Below are positions 26,832-36,966 of a stretch of 64,000 bases of DNA, piece after piece. This DNA is from Phenylobacterium sp. Root700 (lineage in GTDB: Bacteria > Pseudomonadota > Alphaproteobacteria > Caulobacterales > Caulobacteraceae). The stretch spans positions 295,584 to 359,583 of the forward strand of contig NZ_LMHT01000035.1 in NCBI RefSeq assembly GCF_001429025.1. Reading direction: 5' to 3'. Positions within the stretch are counted from its first letter, which is position 1. Every line of letters begins with the position of its first letter. Under the pieces are notes generated by a model. It saw only the letters and a program-made list of their open reading frames with translations, searched no databases and was not told where the DNA came from. The translations under genes and the position numbers were made by a program.

Positions 26832-26935
26832 CGTCATCCCCGGGCTTGTCCCGGGGATCCATACCCTCAAGTCGACCCACGCCAACTCTGGCGGCGCGGC
26901 GGCTATGGATGGCCGGGACAGGCCCGGCCATGACG
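26832..26935. repeat. Palindromic intergenic repeat element, copy 1
   Basis: The left end (CGTCATCCCCGGGCTTG, then TCCCGGGGATCCATA) and the right end (TATGGATGGCCGGGACAGG, then CCCGGCCATGACG) are inverted repeats, each with its own internal palindrome, around a non-palindromic centre. A related copy lies at 34702-34787. This REP/BIME-like build suggests a dispersed non-coding repeat. Confidence 0.7.
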
Positions 26936-27022
26936 AACTCAGGTGTATAGCGCGCTTCCAGCGTTGGCCCGCCGGGAGCGACCGGCTACAAGCCGAGGGT
27001 AGTACCTCACCCGGAGTTCGCC

Positions 27023-27925
27023 GTGTCCCGCCTCTTCAGCGCCTATGTGATCGTCGACTGGAGCGCGGCGGCCAAGCCGTCCACCGGGGCCGACTCCGTC
27101 TGGATCGGCGTCCTGAAGCGCGACCTGCGCTTCCGCCTAACCTTCGAGGCGCACAATCCGCCGACCCGCGCCGAGGCCGAGAAGAAGCTCGCCGACATCC
27201 TGGACGACTTCAAGAAGCGCGGCGAGCGCGCCCTGGTCGGCGTCGACTTCCCGCTCGGCTTCCCGCGCGGCTTCTCCAAGGCGCTGAACCTGACCGGCGA
27301 GCATCCCTGGCGCGCGGTCTGGGACCAGCTGGACAAGATGGTCAAGGACAAGGCCGACAACACCAACAACCGCTTCGGCGTGGGTTCGGAGATCAACCGG
27401 CGCATGACCGGCGGTCCCTTCCCGTTCTGGGGCTGCCCGCCGAAAGACGCGCTGACCACCCTGCAGCCCAAGCGCACGCGGGCTCACGGCCCTGACGATC
27501 TGCCGGAGTTCCGCCATGCGGATCTGGCGGCCAAGGGCGCGGCCTCGATCTGGAAGCTCTATTACAACGGCTCGGTCGGCGGTCAGGCGATCCTGGGCAT
27601 TCCCGCCGTCCGCCGCCTGAAGCTGGCGCGCGGCGAGGCGGTGAAGGTCTGGCCGTTCGAGACCGGCTTCAAGGCCCTGACCGAGGCCGACCTGGCCGGC
27701 GTCGAGGTGGTCGTCGCCGAGGTCTATCCGTCGCTCTACAAGGCTCAGCCCCAGCCGGGTGAGGTCAAGGACCAGGCCCAGGTCCGCGTCACCGCCGAGC
27801 ACTTCGCGCGATTGGATGAGACGGGAAAGCTGGGCGGTGCCTTCACGATCGGCAAGACCGCCGCGGCCGACGTCGTTCTAGACGCCGAGACCGAAGAGGG
27901 CTGGATCCTGGGCGTCGAGGCCTAG
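27023..27925 (+). CDS. Conserved protein with VDWSA N-terminus (DUF429-like), unknown
   Basis: The 300-residue soluble protein starts at GTG (27023), preceded by CGGAG. It begins with SAYVIVDWSAAAKPSTG, followed by VGVDFPLGFPRGF and AEVYPSLYK, acidic-residue strands that recall the RNase H-like DUF429 family. I do not recognise a tested function. It contains Trp-rich conserved spots (PFPFWGCPP). It is a single gene after a palindromic repeat and converges with the VanZ-like gene. Confidence 0.7.
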   Translation: MSRLFSAYVIVDWSAAAKPSTGADSVWIGVLKRDLRFRLTFEAHNPPTRAEAEKKLADILDDFKKRGERALVGVDFPLGFPRGFSKALNLTGEHPWRAVWDQLDKMVKDKADNTNNRFGVGSEINRRMTGGPFPFWGCPPKDALTTLQPKRTRAHGPDDLPEFRHADLAAKGAASIWKLYYNGSVGGQAILGIPAVRRLKLARGEAVKVWPFETGFKALTEADLAGVEVVVAEVYPSLYKAQPQPGEVKDQAQVRVTAEHFARLDETGKLGGAFTIGKTAAADVVLDAETEEGWILGVEA

Positions 27926-27950
27926 AAAGGCCCGGAAGCAGGCGCCGGCC

Positions 27951-28373
27951 CTACGCCGTTTCCGCCTGCCCTTGCGGCTCGGCGGCCGGCAGCTTGTCGG
28001 CCAACCGGCGGCGACGCTCCACGACCGGCGGGCTGCGCAGGCGTTGCAGATACATCGGCAGCAGCACGCCGCTGACGCCGGCCGCATCGGCCAATATGTC
28101 GCCCAGTTGCGCGCCGCGCCCCGTCAGCATCTGGGCCACCTCGACCGCGACGCCGAACATCAGCACCAGGCAGGCCAGGTCGAACGAACGACGCTTAGGG
28201 ACCGCGGCGATGGTCAGCAGGGTCAGGCCGTAGAAGGCGATGAAGTGCGCCGCCTTATCGACGCTGATCAGATGCTTCTCGACGCCTTTGAACGGCCCGA
28301 TCATGCCGATCGCACAGACCAGGGTGGCGGCGATCAGCAGAATGCGCGCGAATTTCGGAGTCGGGAAAACCAT
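27951..28373 (-). CDS. VanZ-like membrane protein
   Basis: The 140-residue protein has four short membrane segments with VDKAAHFIAFYGLTLL and AVEVAQMLTGRGAQLGDILADAAG, the conserved charged/polar signature of the VanZ-like family. A cytoplasmic Arg-rich tail follows. VanZ proteins are linked to teicoplanin resistance in enterococci, but Gram-negative members have no assigned role. It lies 62 bases downstream of the MATE exporter gene. Confidence 0.8.
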   Translation of the reverse strand: MVFPTPKFARILLIAATLVCAIGMIGPFKGVEKHLISVDKAAHFIAFYGLTLLTIAAVPKRRSFDLACLVLMFGVAVEVAQMLTGRGAQLGDILADAAGVSGVLLPMYLQRLRSPPVVERRRRLADKLPAAEPQGQAETA

Positions 28374-28435
28374 GCCCCCTTCTCTCAGATCAGCGTGAAT
28401 CGACCGTTCACCCCGGCGAAAAAAGTCGCCTTCGC

Positions 28436-29812
28436 CTAGAGCCCGCGGCGCGCCAGCGACCAGAACCGCCAACTCAGCAGGCCTGCCGAGATGAACGAAG
28501 CGGTGATCACCGCCCAGACTATGCCGTTCAGGCCAAGGCCCATCGGAATGGCCAGCCACCACGCCAGCGGCATCATCACCAGCACATAGCTGGTCATGTG
28601 GGTGAAGGTCGGCAGCCAGACGTCTCCGCGGGCCCGCAGCGCCTGGGCGATCACCACCTGCAACGCGTCGACCAGGAAGAACAGGCACGACAGCACCAGG
28701 GCCGCCGAGGCCATGGCGATCACCACCTTGTCGGAGGTGTAGGCCTGGCTGATCAGCCCCGCTGACGGCCAGATGACCAGCGAGATCACCAGGCCGAACA
28801 CGGCGGTGATCCCAAAGCCGATCAAGCCCGCGCGAACGACGCCGCGCGCGTCGCGCGCGCCGTAGGCGCGGCCGACCATGACGGCGGTCCCGGTCGAGAG
28901 CCCCAGCGGAACCATGAAGACCATCGCCGCCACGTTCAGCACCACGGCCCAGGCGGCCACGGTCAGGCCGCCCATCCAGCCGGCGAAGATGTTCATCGAG
29001 GCGAAGGCCGCGACTTCGAAGAAGTTCGAGGCCCCCGCCCCGTATCCGATCCGGCGCTGCTCCGCCTCGGCGGGCCGATCACGCTCGGGCTTGGTGAAGA
29101 CGCCGAGCGCTCGCGATTCCGGCATGCGCAGGATGTAGATCAGCATCGCGATGGCCAGGAACGTCCGCGCGCCGGTGGTCGCCCAGGCTCCGCCAACGGC
29201 TCCCAGCGGCGGAATACCCAGGTGCCCGGGCACCAACAACAGCAGCAAGGCCAGGTTCACCCCGTTGGCCAGCCACATCATCACCGCGCCCGGCTTGGGT
29301 TTGCCTAGGCCCTCCAGCCAGAAGCTGGCGGAGACGCTGATCGCGTAGCCGGGCAGCGACAGGGCGAAGATCAGCATGGCGCGTGACGCGCCGTCGGCCA
29401 GATCCTTGTCCAGGCCGATCACATGCAGGAAGGCCGGTCCGGCGATAAGCGTGATCGCCAGCGAGATCACGCCGATCCAGAAGCTGTAGGCCAAGCCGCG
29501 ACGCAGGACCGCGCCGGTCAGTTCGCGGCGTCCCTGTCCGATCCGCCGGGCGGTCATCACCTGCACGCCGGTCAGCAGGCCGACCGCCATCGTCACGACG
29601 ACGCTGGTCGGAGCCCAGGCGAGCGCGTGATAGCCGAGCTGCGTCGCCGAGTAGCGGCCCACCACGATGGCGTCGGACAAGCCCATGGTCATGATGCCCA
29701 GGCGCGAGATCACGACCGGCCACGAGAGCTTCCAAAGCTCCGCGGTCTGCGCGCGCACGACATCGATTTCACGCCCGTCCGAAGGGAGGGTCGCCCCGGC
29801 CTGTTCGGCCAT
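28436..29812 (-). CDS. MATE family efflux transporter
   Basis: This 458-residue inner-membrane protein has twelve predicted membrane segments in two MatE halves (MGLSDAIVVGRYSATQLG in the first, MVGRAYGARDARGVVRAG at the loop of the second). MATE proteins export cationic compounds using Na+ or H+. I chose ATG at 29812 because GGTGAG lies 9 bases upstream. The substrate cannot be inferred. Confidence 0.92.
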   Translation of the reverse strand: MAEQAGATLPSDGREIDVVRAQTAELWKLSWPVVISRLGIMTMGLSDAIVVGRYSATQLGYHALAWAPTSVVVTMAVGLLTGVQVMTARRIGQGRRELTGAVLRRGLAYSFWIGVISLAITLIAGPAFLHVIGLDKDLADGASRAMLIFALSLPGYAISVSASFWLEGLGKPKPGAVMMWLANGVNLALLLLLVPGHLGIPPLGAVGGAWATTGARTFLAIAMLIYILRMPESRALGVFTKPERDRPAEAEQRRIGYGAGASNFFEVAAFASMNIFAGWMGGLTVAAWAVVLNVAAMVFMVPLGLSTGTAVMVGRAYGARDARGVVRAGLIGFGITAVFGLVISLVIWPSAGLISQAYTSDKVVIAMASAALVLSCLFFLVDALQVVIAQALRARGDVWLPTFTHMTSYVLVMMPLAWWLAIPMGLGLNGIVWAVITASFISAGLLSWRFWSLARRGL

Positions 29813-29870
29813 GATCTCACCAATTTTCAAAGAGGCGCGGAACCTGGAGGTTCGCAGCCTCGACCGCAAG

Positions 29871-29958
29871 GGCGGTCCTTGGCGGACCGCCGCATTTTTA
29901 GGCGCCGGTCACCTGAACAGCACAGCCTGCGGATGACGGACGGCGTAGGCCGCCCGTC
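29871..29958 (-). terminator. Two hairpins downstream of DAHP synthase gene
   Basis: GACGGACGGC/GCCGCCCGTC (29935-29958, one mismatch, 4-base loop) and GGCGGTCC/GGACCGCC (29871-29891, 5-base loop) follow the aroG stop. Neither has a T-run in the transcribed direction, so they are candidates only. Confidence 0.45.
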
Positions 29959-29969
29959 TCAGAGCGCCT

Positions 29970-31349
29970 TCAGACGGCGGCGCGAAGCGCTGCGCTGACT
30001 CGCTCTTCCTTGAGCTTTTCAGCCACCAGGAAGGCCAGCTCCAGCGCCTGTTCGCCATTCAGGCGCGGGTCGCAGTGGGTATGGTAGCGGTCGGCCAGAT
30101 CGCCTTCGGTCAGGGCCCGGGCGCCGCCCAGGCACTCGGTGACGTTCTGACCGGTCATCTCCAGGTGCACCCCGCCCGGATGCACGCCCTCGGCCTTGGC
30201 GATCTCGACGAAGCTCTTCACCTCGGAAAGGATCCGGTCGAAGGGCCGCGTCTTGTAGCCGTTGGCGGCGGTGAGCGTGTTGCCGTGCATCGGGTCGATG
30301 GCCCAGACCACCGAACGTCCGGACTTCTTGGTCGCCTGCAACAGACGCGGCAGACGATCAGCGATCTTGTCGTGGCCAAAGCGGCCATAGAGCGTCAAGC
30401 GGCCAGGCTCGTTGTTCGGGTTCAGCACATCGATCAGACGCAGCAGATCGTCCGGCTCCATGGTCGGTCCGACCTTCACCCCGATCGGATTGCGGATGCC
30501 GCGGAAGTACTCGATGTGCGCGCCGTCCAACTGACGGGTGCGCTCGCCGATCCAGACCAGGTGCGCGGAGGTGTCGTACCATTCGCCCGAGGTGGAATCG
30601 ACGCGGGTCATCGCTTCCTCGAAGCCCAGCAGCAGGGCCTCGTGGCTGGTGAAGAACTCGACGCGATGCAGGTCGGGTTGGCTCTCCGGGGTCACGCCGA
30701 TGGCGGCCATGAAGGTCAGGGCTTCGCTGATCTTCTCCGACAGTTCGCGGTACTTCGCGCCTTGCGGGCTGTCGGCCACGAAGCCGAGCGTCCAGCGGTG
30801 GATGTTGTAGAGGTCGGCATAGCCGCCGCCGGCGAAGGCGCGCAGCAGGTTCAGCGTCGAGGCCGACTGGCCATAGGCCTGCAGCAGGCGCTGAGGGTCA
30901 GGCGTACGTCCCGCCGCCTCGAACTCCATGCTGTTGATGTTGTCGCCGCGATAGGACGGCAGCTCGACGCCGTCGATGGTCTCGACCGGCGAGGAACGCG
31001 GCTTGGCGAACTGGCCGGCCATCCGGCCCACCTTCACCACCGGCTTGCCGCCGGCGAAGGTCAGCACCACCGCCATCTGCAGGATCAAGCGGAAGGTGTC
31101 GCGGATGTTGTCGGCGTGGAATTCCTTGAAGCTCTCGGCGCAGTCGCCGCCCTGCAGCAGGAAAGCGCGGCCCTCGGCCACGTCGCCCAGCAGGCTCTTC
31201 AGACGCCGCGCCTCGCCGGCGAACACCAGCGGCGGCATGCCCCGAAGAGTCTGCTCAACCCGGGTCAGCTCCGCCAGATCCGGATAATCCGTCGGCAGGT
31301 GCTTGGCGGGCTTCGTCCTCCAGGAGGCGGGCGTCCAATGCTCGGTCAT
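29970..31349 (-). CDS. aroG: Class II 3-deoxy-7-phosphoheptulonate synthase
   Basis: This enzyme condenses phosphoenolpyruvate and erythrose 4-phosphate in the first step of the shikimate pathway. The 459-residue protein belongs to the plant-like class [13 protein letters not shown] with the metal Cys, [26 protein letters not shown] with His and Glu ligands, and a C-terminal THCDPRLN. The length is normal. Feedback sites cannot be read by eye. It is 57 bases downstream of the O-antigen-ligase-like gene on the same strand. Confidence 0.96.
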   Translation of the reverse strand: MTEHWTPASWRTKPAKHLPTDYPDLAELTRVEQTLRGMPPLVFAGEARRLKSLLGDVAEGRAFLLQGGDCAESFKEFHADNIRDTFRLILQMAVVLTFAGGKPVVKVGRMAGQFAKPRSSPVETIDGVELPSYRGDNINSMEFEAAGRTPDPQRLLQAYGQSASTLNLLRAFAGGGYADLYNIHRWTLGFVADSPQGAKYRELSEKISEALTFMAAIGVTPESQPDLHRVEFFTSHEALLLGFEEAMTRVDSTSGEWYDTSAHLVWIGERTRQLDGAHIEYFRGIRNPIGVKVGPTMEPDDLLRLIDVLNPNNEPGRLTLYGRFGHDKIADRLPRLLQATKKSGRSVVWAIDPMHGNTLTAANGYKTRPFDRILSEVKSFVEIAKAEGVHPGGVHLEMTGQNVTECLGGARALTEGDLADRYHTHCDPRLNGEQALELAFLVAEKLKEERVSAALRAAV

Positions 31350-31406
31350 GACTCAACTCCGCGCCCGCGCGAATTGCGAGCGGAGGGCGTTCTACTCCCA
31401 GAACGA

Positions 31407-32624
31407 TCAGCTAGTCGATGGCTGCGCCGGGCGTTTTTCCAGCTCAGGCTGGTGTTGAACCGCCAGGCAGGCCGCTGCGGCGACGGCGCCCACCGCCAGC
31501 CACCACTCCTGCCAGACGCCGAACGACACCGCCGAGAACACCAGATAGGCGCCGGCCGTCGCCGCGCCGGCCGCCCGGCCCGCGTCACGATTGGGGCCGC
31601 TCTGACGCGCGATGACCACGCACCAGAACACCGCCGCGGCCATCGCGCCGATCAGTCCCAGTTCCAGCCAGACCTGCAGGGCTGCGTCGTGGGGGTGCAG
31701 CTTGATGCCCGGCGCAAACATCCGGCTGGCGTCGAGCCCCCAACCTCGCAGCGGATGGTCGCCGATCCAGTCGGCGGCATGACGCCAGTATCCCATTCGC
31801 TGGGACCATGAGAGCGACACGTCGGCTTCAAGCTGTTGATACCAGCCCAGCTTGCGGGTCAGCCAGACGATGCCCGGCGCCGCCAGGAACAGCACAGCCG
31901 CCAGGCCGCCCAGCACCCGGGGCGCGACCACCGGCCAGGCGTAGACCGACAGCCCGAACATGATGCTGGCCACCAGGGCGATAATCGGCGCGTCGGCTTC
32001 CAGCCTCAGGCTGGCGCCGGCGATCCCCGCGACCATCAGCAAGGCCGGCCATATCCCGGCGCCTATGCGGCGGCCGGCCACCGCCGCCGCTGGGGTCAGG
32101 ACCGCCAGCACGAAGCCGCCCTGGGCGACATTGCGCACCGCCAGGTCAGGCCGGATCGGATCGCCGATCGCCGTGCGCAGCGCCTGATAGAGCGCGGCGC
32201 CGGTCAGCGCCTCCACCGCCAGCACGAGCCCCAGCAACGCCATGCCCCAGACCAGGATCCTCAAGGCGGCGATCCGTGTACCGGCCGAGGCCGCGCCGGC
32301 CGCGCGGAACAGCGCCCAATAGAGCACCGCCTGCGCGAGAAGCTTCAACCCGGTCGCGCTTTCGAGACTAGTGGGCGTGAAGGGACTCCAGGCCGTCGAA
32401 CTCAAGGCCCAGACGGCCAGCACCAGCACCGCGATGGCGGCCGGCCGATCCTCTTCAGTGATACGCAGGCCTCGGAGCGTGAGCAGGCCGCCGAGCGCGG
32501 CGACCGGCGCGAAAGCCAGCGGCCCCACCCATGCGAGCAGGGGCGCAAGGGCGAAGACCCCGCCCAGCACCCAACCGAACCAGGCGACGCCGTCGCCCGG
32601 CGTGCTCGCCTTGGCTGAACTCAC
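31407..32624 (-). CDS. O-antigen ligase-like (Wzy_C) membrane protein
   Basis: This 405-residue protein has about ten membrane segments and a periplasmic loop with SWSQRMGYWRHAADWIGDHP and RGWGLDASRMF, then HPHDAALQVWLELGLIG, the Wzy_C motif of O-antigen ligases and polymerases. I take GTG at 32624 as the start because it forms a GTGA overlap with the gor stop. No other polysaccharide genes are adjacent, so its polymer is unknown. Confidence 0.85.
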   Translation of the reverse strand: MSSAKASTPGDGVAWFGWVLGGVFALAPLLAWVGPLAFAPVAALGGLLTLRGLRITEEDRPAAIAVLVLAVWALSSTAWSPFTPTSLESATGLKLLAQAVLYWALFRAAGAASAGTRIAALRILVWGMALLGLVLAVEALTGAALYQALRTAIGDPIRPDLAVRNVAQGGFVLAVLTPAAAVAGRRIGAGIWPALLMVAGIAGASLRLEADAPIIALVASIMFGLSVYAWPVVAPRVLGGLAAVLFLAAPGIVWLTRKLGWYQQLEADVSLSWSQRMGYWRHAADWIGDHPLRGWGLDASRMFAPGIKLHPHDAALQVWLELGLIGAMAAAVFWCVVIARQSGPNRDAGRAAGAATAGAYLVFSAVSFGVWQEWWLAVGAVAAAACLAVQHQPELEKRPAQPSTS

Positions 32625-33997
32625 GCCGCCGTGCCCATCGGGACGTATTTCTCCCGCATGGTGACCAGTTCCTCGGCCAGGGTCGGGTGGACGGCGCAGG
32701 TGGAATCCCACTGTGGCTTGGTCACGCCCATCTTCAGGGCGACGGCCGCCATCTGGATGATCTCGGGCGAATCCGGACCGACCACGTGGCAGCCGAGGAT
32801 GCGCTCGCTGCCGGCCTCGACCACCAGCTTGATCAGGCAGCGCTCGTCGCCGCCGTAGAAGGTCGTCTTCATCGGCCGGAAGCGCGAGAGGTAGATGTCG
32901 ACCTTGCCGTGTTGATGACGGGCGTCGGCTTCCGACAGGCCCACCGAGCCGACCGGCGGCTGCGAGAACACCGCCGAGGCCACCATGTCGTGGTCGAAGG
33001 TGGTCGGATTGCCGTAGAATTCGGTCTGGGCGAAGGCCGCGCCCTCACGGATCGCCACCGGCGTCAGGTTGATCCGGTCGGTGACGTCGCCCACCGCCCA
33101 GATGTTGTCGACATTGGTCTTGGAGAACTTGTCGACGACCACCGCGCCGGCGTCGTTCAGCTTCACGCCGGCGGTCTCGAGGCCGAGGCCGTCCACATAG
33201 GGCTTACGTCCCGTGGCGAACATGACCAGATCCGTCGCGATGGCGTGGCCGGAGGTCATGTGGCTGATGAAGCCGGTGTCGGTCTTCTCGATGCTGTCGT
33301 GTTGGCAACCGAGCACGATCTTGACGCCGCGCTTCTTCATTTCCTCGGTGACGTGCGCCCGGACGTCGTCGTCGAAGCCGCGCAGGATGTTGGCGCCGCG
33401 ATAGACCAGCGTCGTCTCCACGCCCAGCCCGGCGAAGATCCCGGCGAACTCCACGGCGATATAGCCGCCGCCGGCGATCATGATCGACTTGGGCAACTGC
33501 GGCAGTTGGAACGCCTCTTCCGAGGTGATGATGTGCTCGGCGCCGGGAAACTCGGTGGGGTTCCAGGGGCGGCCGCCGGTGGCGATCAGCACCTTGTCGG
33601 CGGTGATCGTCTGCTTGCCCTCGACCACGATGGTGTGGGCGTCGGTCAGCCGGGCCTTGCCATGGACGATCTCGGCCCCGGCGTTGTTGAGGTTGGTGAC
33701 ATAGATGCCCGACAGCCGGGCGATCTCGCGGTCCTTGGCTTCCAGGAACCGCTTCCAGTCGAAGGTCGCCTGGCTGGGCGACCAGCCGTAGCCCTCGGCG
33801 ACCTGGGCGTTGTGGGCGAACTCCGAGGCGTAGACCATGAACTTCTTGGGCACGCAGCCGCGGATCACGCAGGTGCCGCCGACGCGGTGTTCCTCGGCCA
33901 GGGCGACCTTGGCGCCGGACATGGCCGCCAGTCGTCCGGCGCGCACGCCGCCCGAACCCGCGCCGATCACGAAGAGGTCGTAGTCGTAGTTCGCCAC
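32621..33997 (-). CDS. gor: Glutathione-disulfide reductase
   Basis: Gor reduces oxidised glutathione with NADPH and FAD. The 458-residue protein has the FAD loop VIGAGSGGVRAGRLAA, the redox-active Cys43/Cys48 in GTCVIRGCVPKK, the NADPH domain (MIAGGGYIAVEFAGI) and the C-terminal His in CAVHPTLAEEL. It lies 10 bases after rpiA and overlaps the O-antigen-ligase-like gene by 4 bases, so rpiA-gor-ligase is probably a transcript. Confidence 0.95.
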   Translation of the reverse strand: MANYDYDLFVIGAGSGGVRAGRLAAMSGAKVALAEEHRVGGTCVIRGCVPKKFMVYASEFAHNAQVAEGYGWSPSQATFDWKRFLEAKDREIARLSGIYVTNLNNAGAEIVHGKARLTDAHTIVVEGKQTITADKVLIATGGRPWNPTEFPGAEHIITSEEAFQLPQLPKSIMIAGGGYIAVEFAGIFAGLGVETTLVYRGANILRGFDDDVRAHVTEEMKKRGVKIVLGCQHDSIEKTDTGFISHMTSGHAIATDLVMFATGRKPYVDGLGLETAGVKLNDAGAVVVDKFSKTNVDNIWAVGDVTDRINLTPVAIREGAAFAQTEFYGNPTTFDHDMVASAVFSQPPVGSVGLSEADARHQHGKVDIYLSRFRPMKTTFYGGDERCLIKLVVEAGSERILGCHVVGPDSPEIIQMAAVALKMGVTKPQWDSTCAVHPTLAEELVTMREKYVPMGTAA

Positions 33998-34007
33998 GTC
34001 TTACTCC

Positions 34008-34691
34008 TTACGGCTCGAGGGTGACGACGCCGTCGGCCGTCCCCACCAGAGCCACATCCGCCAAGTCGAGGAACAGGCCATGTTCGACCACGCCGGTCAC
34101 GCTCTTCAGCGCGGCGGCGAGCGCTGCGGGATCCTCGATCCGCCCGCAAGCTGCGTCATAGATGAGGTTGCCGTTGTCGGTTTTCACCGGCACGCCGTCC
34201 TTGACCCGCAGACGCGGGGCGATCCCGAGGTCGCATTCGCCCAGCGCATCGCAAATCCGCAGCATGGTGGTCTCGTGTCCGAAGGCCACGACCTCGATCG
34301 GCAGCGGGAACTTCCCCAGCTTGGCGACCCGCTTCTCGGCGTCGGCGATGACCACGCAGCGCTTGGAAGCTTCCCAGACCAGCTTCTCGCGCAACAAGGC
34401 CGCCCCGCCGCCCTTGATCAGGGCCAGGGCCGGGCCGATCTCGTCGGCGCCGTCGACGGTCAGGTCGATGGACCGCACCGGGCCAAGCTCGCCCAGGCGG
34501 ATGCCCAGGCTCTCGGCGAGGTTGGCGGTCGCGAGCGAGGTCGGAACCCCCAGGATGTCCAGCTTGCGCGCCGCCAGCGCCTTCACGAACCAGGCCGCGG
34601 TCGAGCCGGTGCCCAGGCCCACGACCATGCCGCTTTCGACCAGTTGGGCCGCGGCCTCCCCGGAAGCCTTTTTCTGCGCGTCAGCGTCCAT
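34008..34691 (-). CDS. rpiA: Ribose-5-phosphate isomerase A
   Basis: RpiA interconverts ribose 5-phosphate and ribulose 5-phosphate in the pentose phosphate pathway. The 227-residue protein has GLGTGSTAAWFVKAL near the N-terminus, VDGADEIGPALALIKGGG with the catalytic Asp, and REKLVWEASKRCVVIAD. Upstream lies a palindromic repeat separating it from glmU; gor follows 10 bases downstream. Confidence 0.96.
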   Translation of the reverse strand: MDADAQKKASGEAAAQLVESGMVVGLGTGSTAAWFVKALAARKLDILGVPTSLATANLAESLGIRLGELGPVRSIDLTVDGADEIGPALALIKGGGAALLREKLVWEASKRCVVIADAEKRVAKLGKFPLPIEVVAFGHETTMLRICDALGECDLGIAPRLRVKDGVPVKTDNGNLIYDAACGRIEDPAALAAALKSVTGVVEHGLFLDLADVALVGTADGVVTLEP

Positions 34692-34701
34692 TGGAAAACC
34701 T

Positions 34702-34787
34702 CGTCATCGCCGGGGCAGCCCCCGCGGCGATCCATATTCAGTTGAGTTCGGCGGTTCTTAGGCGGCGCGGACCTGCCGGGCCACGAC
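34702..34787. repeat. Palindromic intergenic repeat element, copy 2
   Basis: The segment starts CGTCATCGCCGGGGC and CGGCGATCCATA and ends with GGCGGCGCGGACC and GCCGGGCCACGACGAAC, matching the ends and the GGCGGCGCGG core of copy 1 at 26832-26935, but shortened and more degenerate. It lies between glmU and rpiA. Confidence 0.6.
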
Positions 34788-34803
34788 GAACTGCGCCGCG
34801 ATG

Positions 34804-36153
34804 CTACTTCTTGGCCCGCTTGGCGAGCTTGGCCGCCCGGAACCGCGCCGCCCAGCCCTCTTTCTCCACCTGCCCCGAGCGCTCCAGCGCCAGCGCATTG
34901 TCGGCCACGTCGCGGGTGATCACCGAGCCCGAGCCCGTATAGGCCCCGGCCCCGATCCGCACCGGCGCCACCAGCGATGAATTGGACCCGACGAAGGCGC
35001 CTTCCCCCACATGGGTCTCGAACTTGTCGAAGCCGTCGTAGTTGCAGAAGATCGTGCCCGCGCCGATGTTGGCCTTCGCGCCCACGGTGCCGTCGCCCAG
35101 ATAGGACAGGTGATTGGCCTTGGCGCCCGCGCCGACCTTCACCTTCTTCACCTCGACGAAATTGCCGATGTGGGCGTCCTCGCCGATCTCGGCGCCCGGA
35201 CGCAGGCGGGCGTAGGGACCGATCAACGCCCCAGCCATGACCTTGGCGCCCTCCAGATGACTGAAGGCGCGGATGACCGCGCCGGTCTCGATGCTGACGC
35301 CTGGCGCGAACACCACGAACTGTTCCACCAGGGTCCCGGCCGCGATCTGCGTATCCCACGAGAAGTGCACCGTCTCCGGGGCCAGCATCGCCACCCCCTC
35401 GGCCAGGAAATGGGCGCGGCGGCGCTGCTGGAAGATCGCCTCGGCCTGGGATAGCTGCAGCGGGGTGTCGGCGCCCATCACCGCGCTCTCAGGCGCGATG
35501 GAGGCCTTGACCAGCAGGCTTTCGCCGGTGGCGATCCGAACGATGTCGGTCAGGTAGTACTCGCCCTTGGCGTTGTCGTTCGTCACCTTCGACAACCAGC
35601 CGAACATCGCCTTGCAGTCGGCGGCCATCATGCCGGCGTTGCAGACCCGGACCGCCAGCTCCTCCGGCGTCGCCTCCTTCGGCTCGACGATACGCAGCAC
35701 GTGGCCGTTGGCGCCGCGCAACACCCGTCCGTACAGCAGCGGATCGACCGGCTCGAAGGCCAGCATGGCCAGCGCCACGCCCTCGGCGCGCAGCTTGAAC
35801 AGCGGCTCCAGGTCCTTGGGCTCCAGCAGCGGGCAATCGCCGTTGAGCACCAGCACGTCGCCCTGGAAGTCGGCCAGCACCTCTCGCGCCGCCAATACCG
35901 CGTGGCCGGTGCCGAGCGGCGGGTCCTGCACCGCCACGGCGTCCTTGCCGAGCCGGGCCTCCACCAGCGCCCGGACGCCCGGGCTATGGTTGCCCACCAC
36001 CACCACGATGCGTTCGCAGCCGCTGGCCTGCACGGTGTCGATCACCCGGTCGAGGATGGCGCGGCCGCCGACCTTGTGCAGCACCTTGGGGATCGGCGAC
36101 TTCATGCGCGTGCCCTGGCCTGCGGCCATAATCACAGCGGCGCGTGGGGTCAT
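34804..36153 (-). CDS. glmU: Bifunctional UDP-GlcNAc pyrophosphorylase / GlcN-1-P acetyltransferase
   Basis: GlmU acetylates glucosamine 1-phosphate and couples it to UTP, making UDP-GlcNAc for peptidoglycan and LPS. The 449-residue protein has the nucleotidyltransferase motif [30 protein letters not shown], and a C-terminal left-handed beta-helix of hexapeptide repeats (about 250-420) with the acetyltransferase region [12 protein letters not shown] and CNYDGFDKF. It is divergent from gph. Confidence 0.97.
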   Translation of the reverse strand: MTPRAAVIMAAGQGTRMKSPIPKVLHKVGGRAILDRVIDTVQASGCERIVVVVGNHSPGVRALVEARLGKDAVAVQDPPLGTGHAVLAAREVLADFQGDVLVLNGDCPLLEPKDLEPLFKLRAEGVALAMLAFEPVDPLLYGRVLRGANGHVLRIVEPKEATPEELAVRVCNAGMMAADCKAMFGWLSKVTNDNAKGEYYLTDIVRIATGESLLVKASIAPESAVMGADTPLQLSQAEAIFQQRRRAHFLAEGVAMLAPETVHFSWDTQIAAGTLVEQFVVFAPGVSIETGAVIRAFSHLEGAKVMAGALIGPYARLRPGAEIGEDAHIGNFVEVKKVKVGAGAKANHLSYLGDGTVGAKANIGAGTIFCNYDGFDKFETHVGEGAFVGSNSSLVAPVRIGAGAYTGSGSVITRDVADNALALERSGQVEKEGWAARFRAAKLAKRAKK

Positions 36154-36236
36154 GGATCGGTCCTTACGAGTCGGGCAGACATTGCAATCATGCGGCGTTT
36201 AGCCGAAACGGCGAGCGGTTTCGACGGAGGCTTTCC

Positions 36237-36950
36237 TTGACTGACCTTACGGCCCTGGCCGGCGCCACCATAGTCTTCGACCTCGACGGTACGCTGGTCG
36301 ACTCCGCGCCCGACCTGATCGGCACCCTCAACGTCATCCTGGCGCAGGAAGGGATCGCCCCCCTGCCCTTCGACGAGGCCCGGCCGTTCATCGGCCATGG
36401 CGCGCGCCGGCTGCTCGAGCGCGGGTTCGCCGCCCAAGGCCATCCCGCCCCCGCCGAGCGTATGCCCGACCTCTTCGCGCGGTTCATCGCCCACTACAAC
36501 GAACACAGCGCCGACGAGACCAGACCCTATCCCGGCGTCGTGCGCTGCCTGACTGAATTGAAAGCCGCCGGCGCCCGGCTGGCGGTCTGCACCAACAAGC
36601 TGACCGACCTGTCGCTGCCGATTCTCGAAAAGCTGGACCTCATCGACTTCTTCGACGCCGTGATCGGCGCCGATCTGGCCCCTGCGCCCAAGCCCGACGC
36701 CCGCCACCTGACCCACACGATCGCGGTCGCGGGCGGCCGGATCGACCGCGCCGTGATGGTCGGCGACGCCTCCACCGACGCCGGCGCGGCCCGCGCCGCC
36801 AAGGTTCCGCTGGTGCTGGTCAGCTTCGGCTACACCGAGGTTCCGGCGGCCGAACTTGGCCCCGACGTCCTGCTCCACCATTTCGACGAACTGAAGAATG
36901 CGTGCGTAACGCTTCTGACCGCTTGCCCGGCGCAGGACGTCAGGCTATAG
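36237..36950 (+). CDS. gph: Phosphoglycolate phosphatase (HAD family)
   Basis: Gph dephosphorylates 2-phosphoglycolate, arising for example from DNA 3'-end repair. The 237-residue protein has HAD motif I (VFDLDGTLVDSAPDL), motif II (CTNKLTD) and motifs III/IV (PKPDARHL and MVGDASTDAGAARAA). The start is read as TTG at 36237, because GGAGG lies 6 bases before it and no suitable ATG fits. It is divergent from glmU; the tRNA gene follows. Confidence 0.9.
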   Translation: MTDLTALAGATIVFDLDGTLVDSAPDLIGTLNVILAQEGIAPLPFDEARPFIGHGARRLLERGFAAQGHPAPAERMPDLFARFIAHYNEHSADETRPYPGVVRCLTELKAAGARLAVCTNKLTDLSLPILEKLDLIDFFDAVIGADLAPAPKPDARHLTHTIAVAGGRIDRAVMVGDASTDAGAARAAKVPLVLVSFGYTEVPAAELGPDVLLHHFDELKNACVTLLTACPAQDVRL

Positions 36951-36966
36951 GCGCAACCCTTCCGGA

